Of a DNA stretch of 64,000 nt, positions 18,663 through 26,531 are shown in pieces. Location of the stretch: assembly GCF_029689925.1 (NCBI RefSeq), contig NZ_CP121445.1, positions 1,915,001 to 1,979,000 of the forward strand, given 5' to 3'. Position numbers and translations under genes: made by a program. The number at the start of each line of letters is the position of its first letter. Within the stretch, counting starts at the first letter, position 1. Under the pieces are notes generated by a model. That model was not told the DNA's origin, made no database searches, and worked only from the letters and a program-made list of their open reading frames with translations. This stretch comes from Anaerocolumna sp. AGMB13025 (lineage in GTDB: Bacteria > Bacillota > Clostridia > Lachnospirales > Lachnospiraceae).

Positions 18663-20012
18663 ATGAAAAAAATTCTAAGTATATTACTAATTATTACATT
18701 GATTTGCAGTGCTTTTTCCGGCTGTGCTAAAAAAGAAATACCTTTTGAGCAGGAGGAGAATACGGTAGAAGAAGCAGGATCTCAAAAGTCAGAGGGAGAG
18801 GCTTCTCAAACCTCTGAAGTAACGGGAAATGAGACACGTCCGGTGGAATCGGAAGATTTAACACCGGAAGACGGTGCTAAACTTAATTTCTGGACCTTGT
18901 CAGGCTACTTGGAGTATGGAAAAGCAGTCGCCGATTTATTCGAACAAAAATATGGAGTTAAGGTTGAGGTGCAGGAAAATGGATTGGATACAGTTAATAA
19001 AATGATGTTAGACGGACCCTCGGGAAATGGCGCAGATGTCTTTATGGCTGCCCATGATTCCTTTTTAACAGCAAAGGATGCCGGAATTCTAGCTGAACTG
19101 AGTGCAGATAGTGCAAGAACCGTTTCGGAAAAAATCAATGAGACCGCAGTAAAGACAGTAACTGAAAGCGGAAAAATATACGGGGTTCCTGTATCAATTG
19201 AAACCTATGCCCTGCTTTATAATAAAACATTGGTAAAAGGAGAACCGGCAACTACTTTTGAACAAATCAAAGAAGAAGCAAGGTCTTATAATAATGCAGC
19301 TGAAAATAAGTTTTGGTACCTAACAGTTCCTACTGATGGTTATCCGGCATATCCATTCTTAAGTATTTACGGGTTTCAGTTATTTGGTGCGGATGGAACA
19401 GATGGGGATAATCCCGGCTTTAATACACCGGAATTTGAAAAAGGATTGGAAGCAATTGCATCCTTAAAAGAAATAATACCAATTAAAGCAGATGATCTTA
19501 AAATAGAAACTATGTCGCTGTTAGAACAAAAATTTAAAGAGGGAAAGACAGCATACTATCCAATCGGACCCTGGCTGGTTAAATCCCTCAAAGAAGAAAA
19601 CATTGATTTTGGGGTGACACAACTTCCTACCTATGATGGTAAACCCATGAGATCTTTCAGCGCGGTACAAAATGCTTATGTATCTGCCTATACAAAGTAC
19701 CCGAAAGCAGCGGAACTTCTTGCAGTATTTCTATCTTCTGATGAGGCAGCTTCCCTTTTGTACAGTAAAGCTTATAAAATTACTGCTAATAAAGATATAA
19801 CCGGCATTGAAGGCTTAAAAGATGACCAGGAATTAAAAGTATTCTCGGAAGAATTCACAAAATCCGTACCCATGCCCAGTACTAAGCGTATTTCTTATTA
19901 CTGGACGATTATGCAGAGTGTACTAAGTGCTGTGTTTGATGGAAAGCTGACACCACAGGAAGGGGCAAAGAAAGCCCAGGACGATTTTGAGGCACTGGTT
20001 GCCAGTGAGTAA
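18663..20012 (+). CDS. Maltodextrin-type ABC binding lipoprotein (module B)
   Basis: Binding protein of 449 residues. A lipoprotein signal peptide with lipobox F-S-G-C (Cys21) is followed by a long Glu/Ser/Thr-rich tether to about residue 65. The mature domain has L-N-F-W-T-L-S-G-Y near its start, A-D-V-F-M-A-A-H-D, and the Y-P-I-G-P-W-L region typical of MalE-like proteins. It lies between the permeases and the GH13 gene, with an 11-base gap to the latter. It is the extracellular receptor of the module B importer, probably for maltodextrins. Confidence 0.88.
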   Translation: MKKILSILLIITLICSAFSGCAKKEIPFEQEENTVEEAGSQKSEGEASQTSEVTGNETRPVESEDLTPEDGAKLNFWTLSGYLEYGKAVADLFEQKYGVKVEVQENGLDTVNKMMLDGPSGNGADVFMAAHDSFLTAKDAGILAELSADSARTVSEKINETAVKTVTESGKIYGVPVSIETYALLYNKTLVKGEPATTFEQIKEEARSYNNAAENKFWYLTVPTDGYPAYPFLSIYGFQLFGADGTDGDNPGFNTPEFEKGLEAIASLKEIIPIKADDLKIETMSLLEQKFKEGKTAYYPIGPWLVKSLKEENIDFGVTQLPTYDGKPMRSFSAVQNAYVSAYTKYPKAAELLAVFLSSDEAASLLYSKAYKITANKDITGIEGLKDDQELKVFSEEFTKSVPMPSTKRISYYWTIMQSVLSAVFDGKLTPQEGAKKAQDDFEALVASE

Positions 20013-20023
20013 GGAGAGACGGA

Positions 20024-21877
20024 ATGAATTTTTCAGCAATCATACATGAACCAAAAAGTGCATTATCTTATGCATATAACGAAAGCACTCTGCATATCCG
20101 GCTGAAAACAGCCAGAGATGAGGTAAAAAAAGTAGAATTAATGGCAGTAGACCCTTTTAACTGGATACCCCGTGGGGATGATACGCCGGTTTATGACTTT
20201 GACAAAAATTCTGTCATCCATGTCAATATGCTAAAAGATCAGGAAACGGACTTCTATGACTGTTGGTTTGCAGAAATTCCGGATATTAAATGGAAACGCA
20301 CGAAATATTGTTTCATTGTTGAAAATGACAGTGAAAAATATATCATTGGCAGCCATGACAGGATTCCTTATACTGAGGGGGAAGGTATACTATATAATCT
20401 GAATAATTATTTCAACTATCCATACATAAATGAGGAAGACCTTTATCTAGCACCTGACTGGGTTTCTGACACCATATGGTATCAGATTTTTCCAGAAAGG
20501 TTCTGTAATGGTTCACCAGAAGATGGGAGGGATGTCCTGCCATGGGGAAGTGATGAACTGGATGGATATAGTAAAAAATTTGGAGGGAACCTAACCGGGA
20601 TTATAGAGAAGCTTGATTATATCAAAGAATGTGGTTTTAACGGTATTTACCTGAATCCTATTTTTACTTCACCTAGTTCCCATAAGTATGATACAACAGA
20701 TTATTTTAGTGTGGATGAAGAATTCGGCGATAATGAAATCTTTGGCCGCCTGGTAGAAGAAGCACACAACAGGGGAATTAAAGTAATGCTGGATGCAGTT
20801 TTTAATCACTGTGGATTCTTTCATCCTTTCTGGCAGGATGTGTTAAAAAATGGAGTGAATTCCCGGTATTACGACTGCTTTTACATATTGGATGCAGATA
20901 AACCGATTCTATATGGAAAACTGGAGAATGGGATGCCGGAGGATTGTCCCAAAGAGTACTTAAATTACCGTACCTTTGCATATACACAGTCTATGCCGAA
21001 ATGGAATACCGGAAATCCTATCGTGCGGGAACACCTGCTTAAAGCAGCTGTTTATTGGATAGAACAGTACCATATCGATGGCTGGAGGCTGGATGTATCC
21101 AATGAGATATCTCATGACTTCTGGCGGGAATTCCGCAAAAGAGTGAAAGCAGTAAATCCAGATGTTTATATTCTGGGAGAAAATTGGGATAATTCCTATC
21201 CTTGGCTACAGGGTGATCAATTTGACGGAGTGATGAATTATGAATTTACGACCCCTGTCTGGAATTTCTTCCGCAAGGATGGAAGGAACGGTGTCAAGTA
21301 TCATGCACGGGAATTTAAACTTGCTGTGGGAAAAGTGATTTCAGATTATCCAAAACATGTAACCAATAATCTTTTTAACCTTCTGGACAGTCATGACACG
21401 GAACGAATACTGAATGTGGCAGGGGGAAATAGTAAAGCTGTAATATTGACCTATATTTTTCTGTTTACCTATCCAGGAACACCATGTGTTTATTATGGAA
21501 GCGAAATTGGTATGGAAGGAGGAAATCATAGTAACCGGCAATGTATGATCTGGGAGGAAAACAGGCAGAACAAAGAGTTATCCGGCATAATTCAAAAATT
21601 AATTAATTTAAGAAAGTCATATGATAGTTTTAAAACAGTAAATTTCAGCTGGGTAACTTTGCATTCGGATACGGAAACGGTTATGTATAAAAAGGTAACT
21701 AAAAAGGAAACACTTTATGTTCTGCTCCATAATGAGGAGGAAGAAGTAATAATTAAGCTGCCGGAAGAGCTGATAGGGGTGGAGTGTAAAGATCTTATGA
21801 ACGGTAGTAACATTAAATTTGGGAAAAAAGTGAAACTCAGTCCATATGATTACCGGATTTTAAAGGTGAATTTTTAG
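20024..21877 (+). CDS. GH13 alpha-glucan hydrolase (neopullulanase/cyclomaltodextrinase-like), module B
   Basis: Protein of 617 residues, no signal peptide. An N-terminal beta domain (about 1-130) precedes the catalytic barrel, with Y-Q-I-F-P-E-R-F, D-A-V-F-N-H, G-W-R-L-D-V-S-N (nucleophile Asp357), L-G-E-N-W (acid/base Glu386) and L-L-D-S-H-D-T-E-R (Asp458). It is a paralogue of the enzyme at 10056 and belongs to the same cyclomaltodextrinase/neopullulanase subgroup. As the last gene of module B it probably hydrolyses imported maltodextrins in the cytoplasm. The two copies may differ in substrate size or branching preference, which cannot be read here. Confidence 0.9.
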   Translation: MNFSAIIHEPKSALSYAYNESTLHIRLKTARDEVKKVELMAVDPFNWIPRGDDTPVYDFDKNSVIHVNMLKDQETDFYDCWFAEIPDIKWKRTKYCFIVENDSEKYIIGSHDRIPYTEGEGILYNLNNYFNYPYINEEDLYLAPDWVSDTIWYQIFPERFCNGSPEDGRDVLPWGSDELDGYSKKFGGNLTGIIEKLDYIKECGFNGIYLNPIFTSPSSHKYDTTDYFSVDEEFGDNEIFGRLVEEAHNRGIKVMLDAVFNHCGFFHPFWQDVLKNGVNSRYYDCFYILDADKPILYGKLENGMPEDCPKEYLNYRTFAYTQSMPKWNTGNPIVREHLLKAAVYWIEQYHIDGWRLDVSNEISHDFWREFRKRVKAVNPDVYILGENWDNSYPWLQGDQFDGVMNYEFTTPVWNFFRKDGRNGVKYHAREFKLAVGKVISDYPKHVTNNLFNLLDSHDTERILNVAGGNSKAVILTYIFLFTYPGTPCVYYGSEIGMEGGNHSNRQCMIWEENRQNKELSGIIQKLINLRKSYDSFKTVNFSWVTLHSDTETVMYKKVTKKETLYVLLHNEEEEVIIKLPEELIGVECKDLMNGSNIKFGKKVKLSPYDYRILKVNF

Positions 21878-22047
21878 CAATTAACTTAAGGCAGCAAGAT
21901 TATAAGTGTTAGCAGCATGATAATCATTCGAAATCCAGCTAAGATAGTAACAAAGATTTTGGAAGCCATTTATGAGTACGGATGGACCAAGAAAACGTTT
22001 ATTTCGACTAAAATAACATAATTGTCAGAAGGCTAAACAACAGAGAA

Positions 22048-22086
22048 GGACCATTTGGTTATATTGATTTTAATGGTTCTTTTTTT
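22048..22086 (+). terminator. Rho-independent terminator of module B
   Basis: GGACCATT (22048-22055) pairs with AATGGTTC (22072-22079), with one G-U pair, followed by seven T. The 160 bases between the GH13 stop and this hairpin hold only a 34-codon frame without a ribosome site. Confidence 0.7.
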
Positions 22087-22184
22087 GTTGAATATGCATT
22101 GTGCATCGTTTGGATTCTGACTAAGGATGCATTTCAGTGGGGCTTTTTATGGGTTTGTTCTATAATTGCAAAGTCAGGAAATTA

Positions 22185-22244
22185 TTGACAAACAATAATT
22201 AAACGTGTTATTGTATGATTAGTAATTATCGAATAACAATAATT
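22185..22244. promoter_or_regulatory. Promoter/operator region of the DUF2975-like operon
   Basis: TTGACA at 22185-22190 is a good -35, but no clear -10 stands at 17 bases; TATGAT at 22214 would need a 23-base spacer. The decamer AACAATAATT occurs twice (22191-22200 and 22235-22244), and ATTATTG/CAATAAT inverted copies lie between. These could be binding sites for the small Xre protein of the same operon. Confidence 0.4.
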
Positions 22245-22261
22245 CTATCTTGGAGGTGAAT

Positions 22262-23230
22262 ATGAAACTCAGGACTTTTTTGATTTTTCTTGGAATCGAA
22301 GCAGTGTTTTGTGTCGTACTTAATATTATACAGGCATCCTTTTCAGGAATGTTTTCAGCAGTTATGGCATTCCCGTTTGAGGAGCTTGGGATCTTACTGC
22401 GGATGCTCTCTTTACCTGGTGGTATAGGTAATATAGCTGCAATAGTAATCTACACTCTGGTTAGTTTGTTGCCTGCTGCGGGTTTTCTTATGCTTTCTAA
22501 AAAACAAAATCTACATTTGGAGGATGGTCTACTTTTGCTTTTAAGCGCTGTTTTGTTTGGAGTATTATATCTCATGATTAACCCAGGTCTTATCAACCCA
22601 CTCTTTAGCAAGATGAAAGGATTTGCTATAACAAAGGCGATGTTAGGCGGTATTGTATATTCACTGCTCTGCGGATATCTAATATTAAGAGTACTACGCC
22701 TATGCTATATAAGCGGTACAAAAAAGCTTCAGAACTATATGATTATCCTTCTCAGACTGCTGAATGTGATTTTTGTATATATGATTTTCGGTGCCAGCCT
22801 TAACAATCTTCTGAATTCCATATCAGTGCTTCGTGAGGGAAATAGGGGTAGCGAACATCTGCTTAGCGTAAGCATTTGGTTTCTTGTTCTGCAGTATGCA
22901 GTTGATGTCCTGCCATATCTTTTTAATCTTTTGGTAGTATTTGCCGGAATTCGGCTGCTGGTCGAACTTCAGACTGATCGCTATTCAAATGACAGCGTGA
23001 CAGCAGCTCTGAAGCTGTCCCGTTTGTGTGTGATAGCTCTTGCGGCTACGGTGCTTACGAATATTGTATTTAATCTCCTGCAGCTCTTATTTGCCAGGAA
23101 ACTGATGGTTATAAACAGCACGGTGCAGCTCCCGGTACTCTTTATTATCTTTGTCCTGGCTGTATTGCTGTTTTCCCGGTTCATTGCGGAAAATAAGCAG
23201 CTTAAGGATGATATTGATATGTTTATATAA
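22262..23230 (+). CDS. DUF2975-like multi-pass membrane protein
   Basis: Integral membrane protein of 322 residues with about eight hydrophobic segments and a short charged C-terminus (K-Q-L-K-D-D-I-D). The last 150 residues and the following 76-residue Xre gene match the common DUF2975/YozG-type pairing of Firmicutes, but this protein is about twice the usual DUF2975 length, so the assignment is tentative. ATG 22262 behind TTGGAGGTGAAT is preferred; TTG 22250 and GTG 22256 fall within the ribosome site. Function unknown; genes of this type are often linked to cell-state or envelope regulation. Confidence 0.6.
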   Translation: MKLRTFLIFLGIEAVFCVVLNIIQASFSGMFSAVMAFPFEELGILLRMLSLPGGIGNIAAIVIYTLVSLLPAAGFLMLSKKQNLHLEDGLLLLLSAVLFGVLYLMINPGLINPLFSKMKGFAITKAMLGGIVYSLLCGYLILRVLRLCYISGTKKLQNYMIILLRLLNVIFVYMIFGASLNNLLNSISVLREGNRGSEHLLSVSIWFLVLQYAVDVLPYLFNLLVVFAGIRLLVELQTDRYSNDSVTAALKLSRLCVIALAATVLTNIVFNLLQLLFARKLMVINSTVQLPVLFIIFVLAVLLFSRFIAENKQLKDDIDMFI

Positions 23231-23239
23231 GGAGCTGGG

Positions 23240-23470
23240 ATGGCGATACGAATATTTTTGGAGGATATATTAAAGGCACGAAAAATGACCTCAAAGGAAT
23301 TGTGTGCCTTAGTAGGAATTACGGAAGCAAATCTTTCAATTCTCCGCAGCGGAAAGGCGAAGGGCGTGCGTTTTAATACAATTAATAAAATTTGCTGGCA
23401 TCTTGGTTGTGATGTGGGAGATATATTGAAATTCGATGGAAATCTGGAGGATGACGATGATGAAATATAA
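23240..23470 (+). CDS. Small Xre-family helix-turn-helix regulator (YozG/HTH_26 type)
   Basis: DNA-binding protein of 76 residues, almost entirely one Cro/CI-type helix-turn-helix: K-M-T-S-K-E-L-C-A-L-V-G-I-T-E-A-N-L-S-I-L-R, then the family-typical F-N-T-I-N-K-I-C-W-H-L-G-C-D-V-G-D-I-L. It starts 9 bases after the membrane protein behind ATAAGGAGCTGGG, and its 3' end overlaps the start of the next gene. It probably autoregulates this operon through the repeats upstream of 22262. Confidence 0.88.
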   Translation: MAIRIFLEDILKARKMTSKELCALVGITEANLSILRSGKAKGVRFNTINKICWHLGCDVGDILKFDGNLEDDDDEI

Positions 23471-24431
23471 AGTGAGGATTGCAGTATTTTTCCTAGCCGC
23501 TTTAATACTTAGCACACTGTCCGGATGTCAACTGGCACAAGAAGACAGTATAAGTACCACAGAGGATAGATTGATTGGCGTCTTTTTAACGACGGATTAT
23601 CTCGATTTATTCGATTTTGAGGGTTATCTCAATAACAGTAACAGGAGTTTCTCAGGAGGAGAAATACAGGTTGATGGCTCAACGGATAAGTATCAGGGCA
23701 GGCTGAACGCCGAATTAAGACCCAAAACGCTGATTAACCAGGAAACAGGTGAAAAAAGCGAGACAGAAGAATACGTTTTCCCTGGGGTTAAAGGCATTTC
23801 GTATTTTAGCGCTAACATATCCGCTACCACAGGACGCGAAAGTTACGTCTCTGCAGGATCAGATGAAGCAATCAGCGACGGACATACAAGCTTGAACTAC
23901 AGTGACCAAGGGAATACCATTACCTTGGATGGAACGGTTTATATATCCCCTGGCATGAACAACACGTATTATGTTAATCCAGTTTATCAGAGTATAGATG
24001 GCCAGGTCTATGCGCTTTCAGGCAACGGAATATCTATGGATGGAGTCCAAAGTGAGGGAGCGAACTATTCACAAATCCTTGATGCCAGTTATACCTCAAC
24101 AGAAAACAGAAATACCAAAAAAGATAGTTTCTCAGTGAAGATTTCCTTTAGTGTCATGTTCCCACCTGAAAAAGTAACGATTTTACAAATGGATGCAGAC
24201 AGTACTGTTATCTCCAGAAAGGAATATGCCCCGGGAGAAATACAAACATCAATCACACCAAAGGAGAATGCCGAGTATATCGTAGTTGAGACTCTCAAGA
24301 CCGACACAAGTGATAATGCTCTCATCACACGGAAGCTGTATGGGAGGGATGCAGATTCTCTAGATACGTTCTATTGCAGAGAGGATGGTGTGTGTATTAA
24401 AAAATGGGTGCAGTTAAAATGGAAGAAATAA
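23457..24431 (+). CDS. Lipoprotein of unknown function
   Basis: Predicted lipoprotein of 324 residues: M-M-K-Y-K-V-R, a hydrophobic core, and the lipobox L-S-G-C (Cys24). No catalytic motif was recognised. The mature part begins with a D-R-L-I-G-V-F-L-T-T-D-Y-L-D-L-F region and is otherwise rich in beta-strand-like, Ser/Thr/Asn-containing sequence. It overlaps the Xre gene and uses GGAGG (23446-23450) inside that gene, so translation is coupled; ATG 23457 and ATG 23460 are both acceptable starts, while ATG 23436 is upstream of the ribosome site. The genetic link suggests a surface component of the same sensing or envelope system. Confidence 0.7.
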   Translation: MMKYKVRIAVFFLAALILSTLSGCQLAQEDSISTTEDRLIGVFLTTDYLDLFDFEGYLNNSNRSFSGGEIQVDGSTDKYQGRLNAELRPKTLINQETGEKSETEEYVFPGVKGISYFSANISATTGRESYVSAGSDEAISDGHTSLNYSDQGNTITLDGTVYISPGMNNTYYVNPVYQSIDGQVYALSGNGISMDGVQSEGANYSQILDASYTSTENRNTKKDSFSVKISFSVMFPPEKVTILQMDADSTVISRKEYAPGEIQTSITPKENAEYIVVETLKTDTSDNALITRKLYGRDADSLDTFYCREDGVCIKKWVQLKWKK

Positions 24432-24603
24432 AACTTGCTGTAGTGTATGAGTAAGAATTAGGAATTTACTCAACGTTTCATCATCATTGAAATTAGAGTA
24501 GGTTGTTCCTTCATTTCAATAGTGGCAGGTAACATATTTTAGCCCCAGACATCATATGATATTCATGATTTATTACAAATATTTGGTACAAGGGAGGGTA
24601 TTT

Positions 24604-26289
24604 ATGGTCAAGCCGGATTTTAAAAGAAAATGGTGGAAGGAAGCAGTTGTATATCAGATTTATCCCAGAAGTTTTAAGGATTCCAACGGTGATGGTATTG
24701 GGGATTTAAGAGGGATTTTATCAAAACTTGACTATATCAGGAGTATTGGCGTGGATGTTATATGGTTATGCCCCGTTTATAAATCTCCTAACTGTGATAA
24801 TGGTTATGACATATCTGATTATCGGGCTATTATGGACGAGTTCGGAGATATAAACGATATGAAAGAGTTAATCACCGAGACTCATAATAAGGGCATGAAA
24901 TTAATCATGGATCTTGTGGCCAATCATACTTCTGATGAACATGAATGGTTTATGGAGTCTAAAAAGGCAAAAGATAATCCTTACAGAGATTATTATATCT
25001 GGAAACCGGCCCTTAACGGTCAGGAGCCGAATAATTGGAGGTCCTTCTTTGGCGGGAAGGCCTGGAAATATGATGAGGATACCGGGGAATACTACCTGCA
25101 TCTGTTTGCAGATAAACAGCCGGATTTGAACTGGGAAAATGAAACGGTGCGAAAGAGTATCTACGACATTATGACCTGGTGGTTTGAACTTGGTATTGAT
25201 GGATTCAGAATGGATGTCATCAATATGATATCGAAGACTTCTGGTTTGCCGGATGCAGATAATTTCGGAGAGCAGTTAGCTTACATAATAAATGGTCCAC
25301 GTTTTCACGAATATATACAGGAGATGAACCGGGAAGTCCTGGATAAATATGATTGTATGACAGTTGGAGAATGCTTTGGAACGGTCGGTGAAGAGGTAGT
25401 AAATACGGTTTCCGAAGACCGTAATGAGCTGGATATGATTTTCCGGATGGAGCATGTATGCCTGGATGTCGATTTGGTGGCTGGGAATATGAAGAGGCTG
25501 GACTGGAAGTTATCTGACTTTAAAAAGATATTTGCAGAAAAGGATTATCTGCTGGAGGGAGTTGGCTGGAATTCACAGTTCTTAATGAACCATGATCAGC
25601 CAAGAGCCTTATCACGCTTTGGCAATGATAAGGAATACCGGGTAGAATCGGCTAAGATGCTTGCCACTTTTTTGCTCACGCTTAGGGGAACCCCCTATAT
25701 CTATCAGGGGGAAGAAATTGGCATGACGAATGCAGCATTTGAATCGATTGAGGATTACCGCGATTTGAGTTCCATCTATACTTATAATTATGAAGTAAGC
25801 AATGGAGTTTCTCCGGAAGAAATGCTTGAAAGAATTCACAGATTTAGCCGGGACAACGCAAGAACTCCTATGCAATGGGATGCCTCTGAACACGGAGGTT
25901 TCACCGAGGGGAAGCCGTGGATTAAAGTGAATCCGAATTATAAAGAGATTAATACAGCTCAGGCAGAGAGTGATAAAGACTCCATCTATCATTATTACCG
26001 TGATATGATAAAGCTCCGTAAAGATAACTTAGTTTGGGTATACGGCGGTTTCAAACTGCTTGCCGAGGAGGATGAAAAAGTTTTTGCCTATGTAAGAGGA
26101 GAGGAAGAGGAGCAATATCTGGTGATTCTTAACTTCTCAGGTGATGAAACAAGGTTTATTTGGCCGGAAGGCGGAGCGTATCGATCTCAAGAATTATTAG
26201 TATCCAATTATGCCGATCATAGAATAAATTCAATTTGTGATATTAATCTGCGTCCGTATGAAGCAGGAGTTTATAAGTTAATTCAATAA
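24604..26289 (+). CDS. GH13 oligo-1,6-glucosidase / alpha-glucosidase
   Basis: Cytoplasmic enzyme of 561 residues. Conserved regions: W-K-E-A-V-V-Y-Q-I-Y-P-R-S-F at the start, D-L-V-A-N-H-T-S-D, G-F-R-M-D-V-I-N (nucleophile Asp204), T-V-G-E-C-F (acid/base Glu256) and N-H-D-Q-P-R (Asp331). Length and spacing match oligo-1,6-glucosidases (GH13_31), which release glucose from isomaltose-type ends of alpha-glucans; related enzymes act on sucrose or trehalose-6-phosphate. The ATG behind GGGAGGGTATTT is preferred to an upstream in-frame ATG at 24556. It complements the two neopullulanase-like enzymes by handling short or branched products. Confidence 0.9.
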   Translation: MVKPDFKRKWWKEAVVYQIYPRSFKDSNGDGIGDLRGILSKLDYIRSIGVDVIWLCPVYKSPNCDNGYDISDYRAIMDEFGDINDMKELITETHNKGMKLIMDLVANHTSDEHEWFMESKKAKDNPYRDYYIWKPALNGQEPNNWRSFFGGKAWKYDEDTGEYYLHLFADKQPDLNWENETVRKSIYDIMTWWFELGIDGFRMDVINMISKTSGLPDADNFGEQLAYIINGPRFHEYIQEMNREVLDKYDCMTVGECFGTVGEEVVNTVSEDRNELDMIFRMEHVCLDVDLVAGNMKRLDWKLSDFKKIFAEKDYLLEGVGWNSQFLMNHDQPRALSRFGNDKEYRVESAKMLATFLLTLRGTPYIYQGEEIGMTNAAFESIEDYRDLSSIYTYNYEVSNGVSPEEMLERIHRFSRDNARTPMQWDASEHGGFTEGKPWIKVNPNYKEINTAQAESDKDSIYHYYRDMIKLRKDNLVWVYGGFKLLAEEDEKVFAYVRGEEEEQYLVILNFSGDETRFIWPEGGAYRSQELLVSNYADHRINSICDINLRPYEAGVYKLIQ

Positions 26290-26379
26290 AGTTACGGTAC
26301 TAAACATCAAAAAAGCTACTTTGCTATTACTAATTTTGTTCTAAATAGTAAAAAATATGGTATAAAATGTAAAATATTG

Positions 26380-26388
26380 TGATATAAT
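26380..26388 (+). promoter_or_regulatory. Extended -10 promoter candidate
   Basis: TGATATAAT: a perfect TATAAT (26383-26388) with a TG one base upstream, in an A/T-rich stretch without a clear -35. A transcript from here would start about 26395 and read directly into the hairpin at 26409, then toward the MalT-like gene. Confidence 0.4.
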
Positions 26389-26408
26389 AGAAAATATAAT
26401 GAGAGAGT

Positions 26409-26450
26409 AAACCGGGCTGAAAAATGTTAATTTTCGCCCGGTTTTAATTG
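26409..26450 (+). terminator. Hairpin terminator between the glucosidase and MalT-like genes
   Basis: AAACCGGGC (26409-26417) pairs with GCCCGGTTT (26436-26444), followed by TTAATTG; inner TGAAAA/TTTTC bases extend the stem. It lies 120 bases after the glucosidase stop and just after an extended -10, so it may be the terminator of the glucosidase gene or an attenuator in the leader of the next gene. Confidence 0.7.
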
Positions 26451-26531
26451 TATTCAATTTTTTACAAGTCTTTCATATTGGAAAAGCTGAGTAGTATAAC
26501 CAATGAAAATAAGTGATAAGGGGTGGCATTT

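Noticed and set aside
21917..22021. 34-codon frame between the module B GH13 gene and its terminator
   Set aside because: No ribosome site, no recognisable domain; it could be a gene fragment, but nothing supports it.
25612..25992. 126-codon minus-strand frame within the oligo-1,6-glucosidase gene
   Set aside because: Antisense shadow of a strongly conserved enzyme; no ribosome site.
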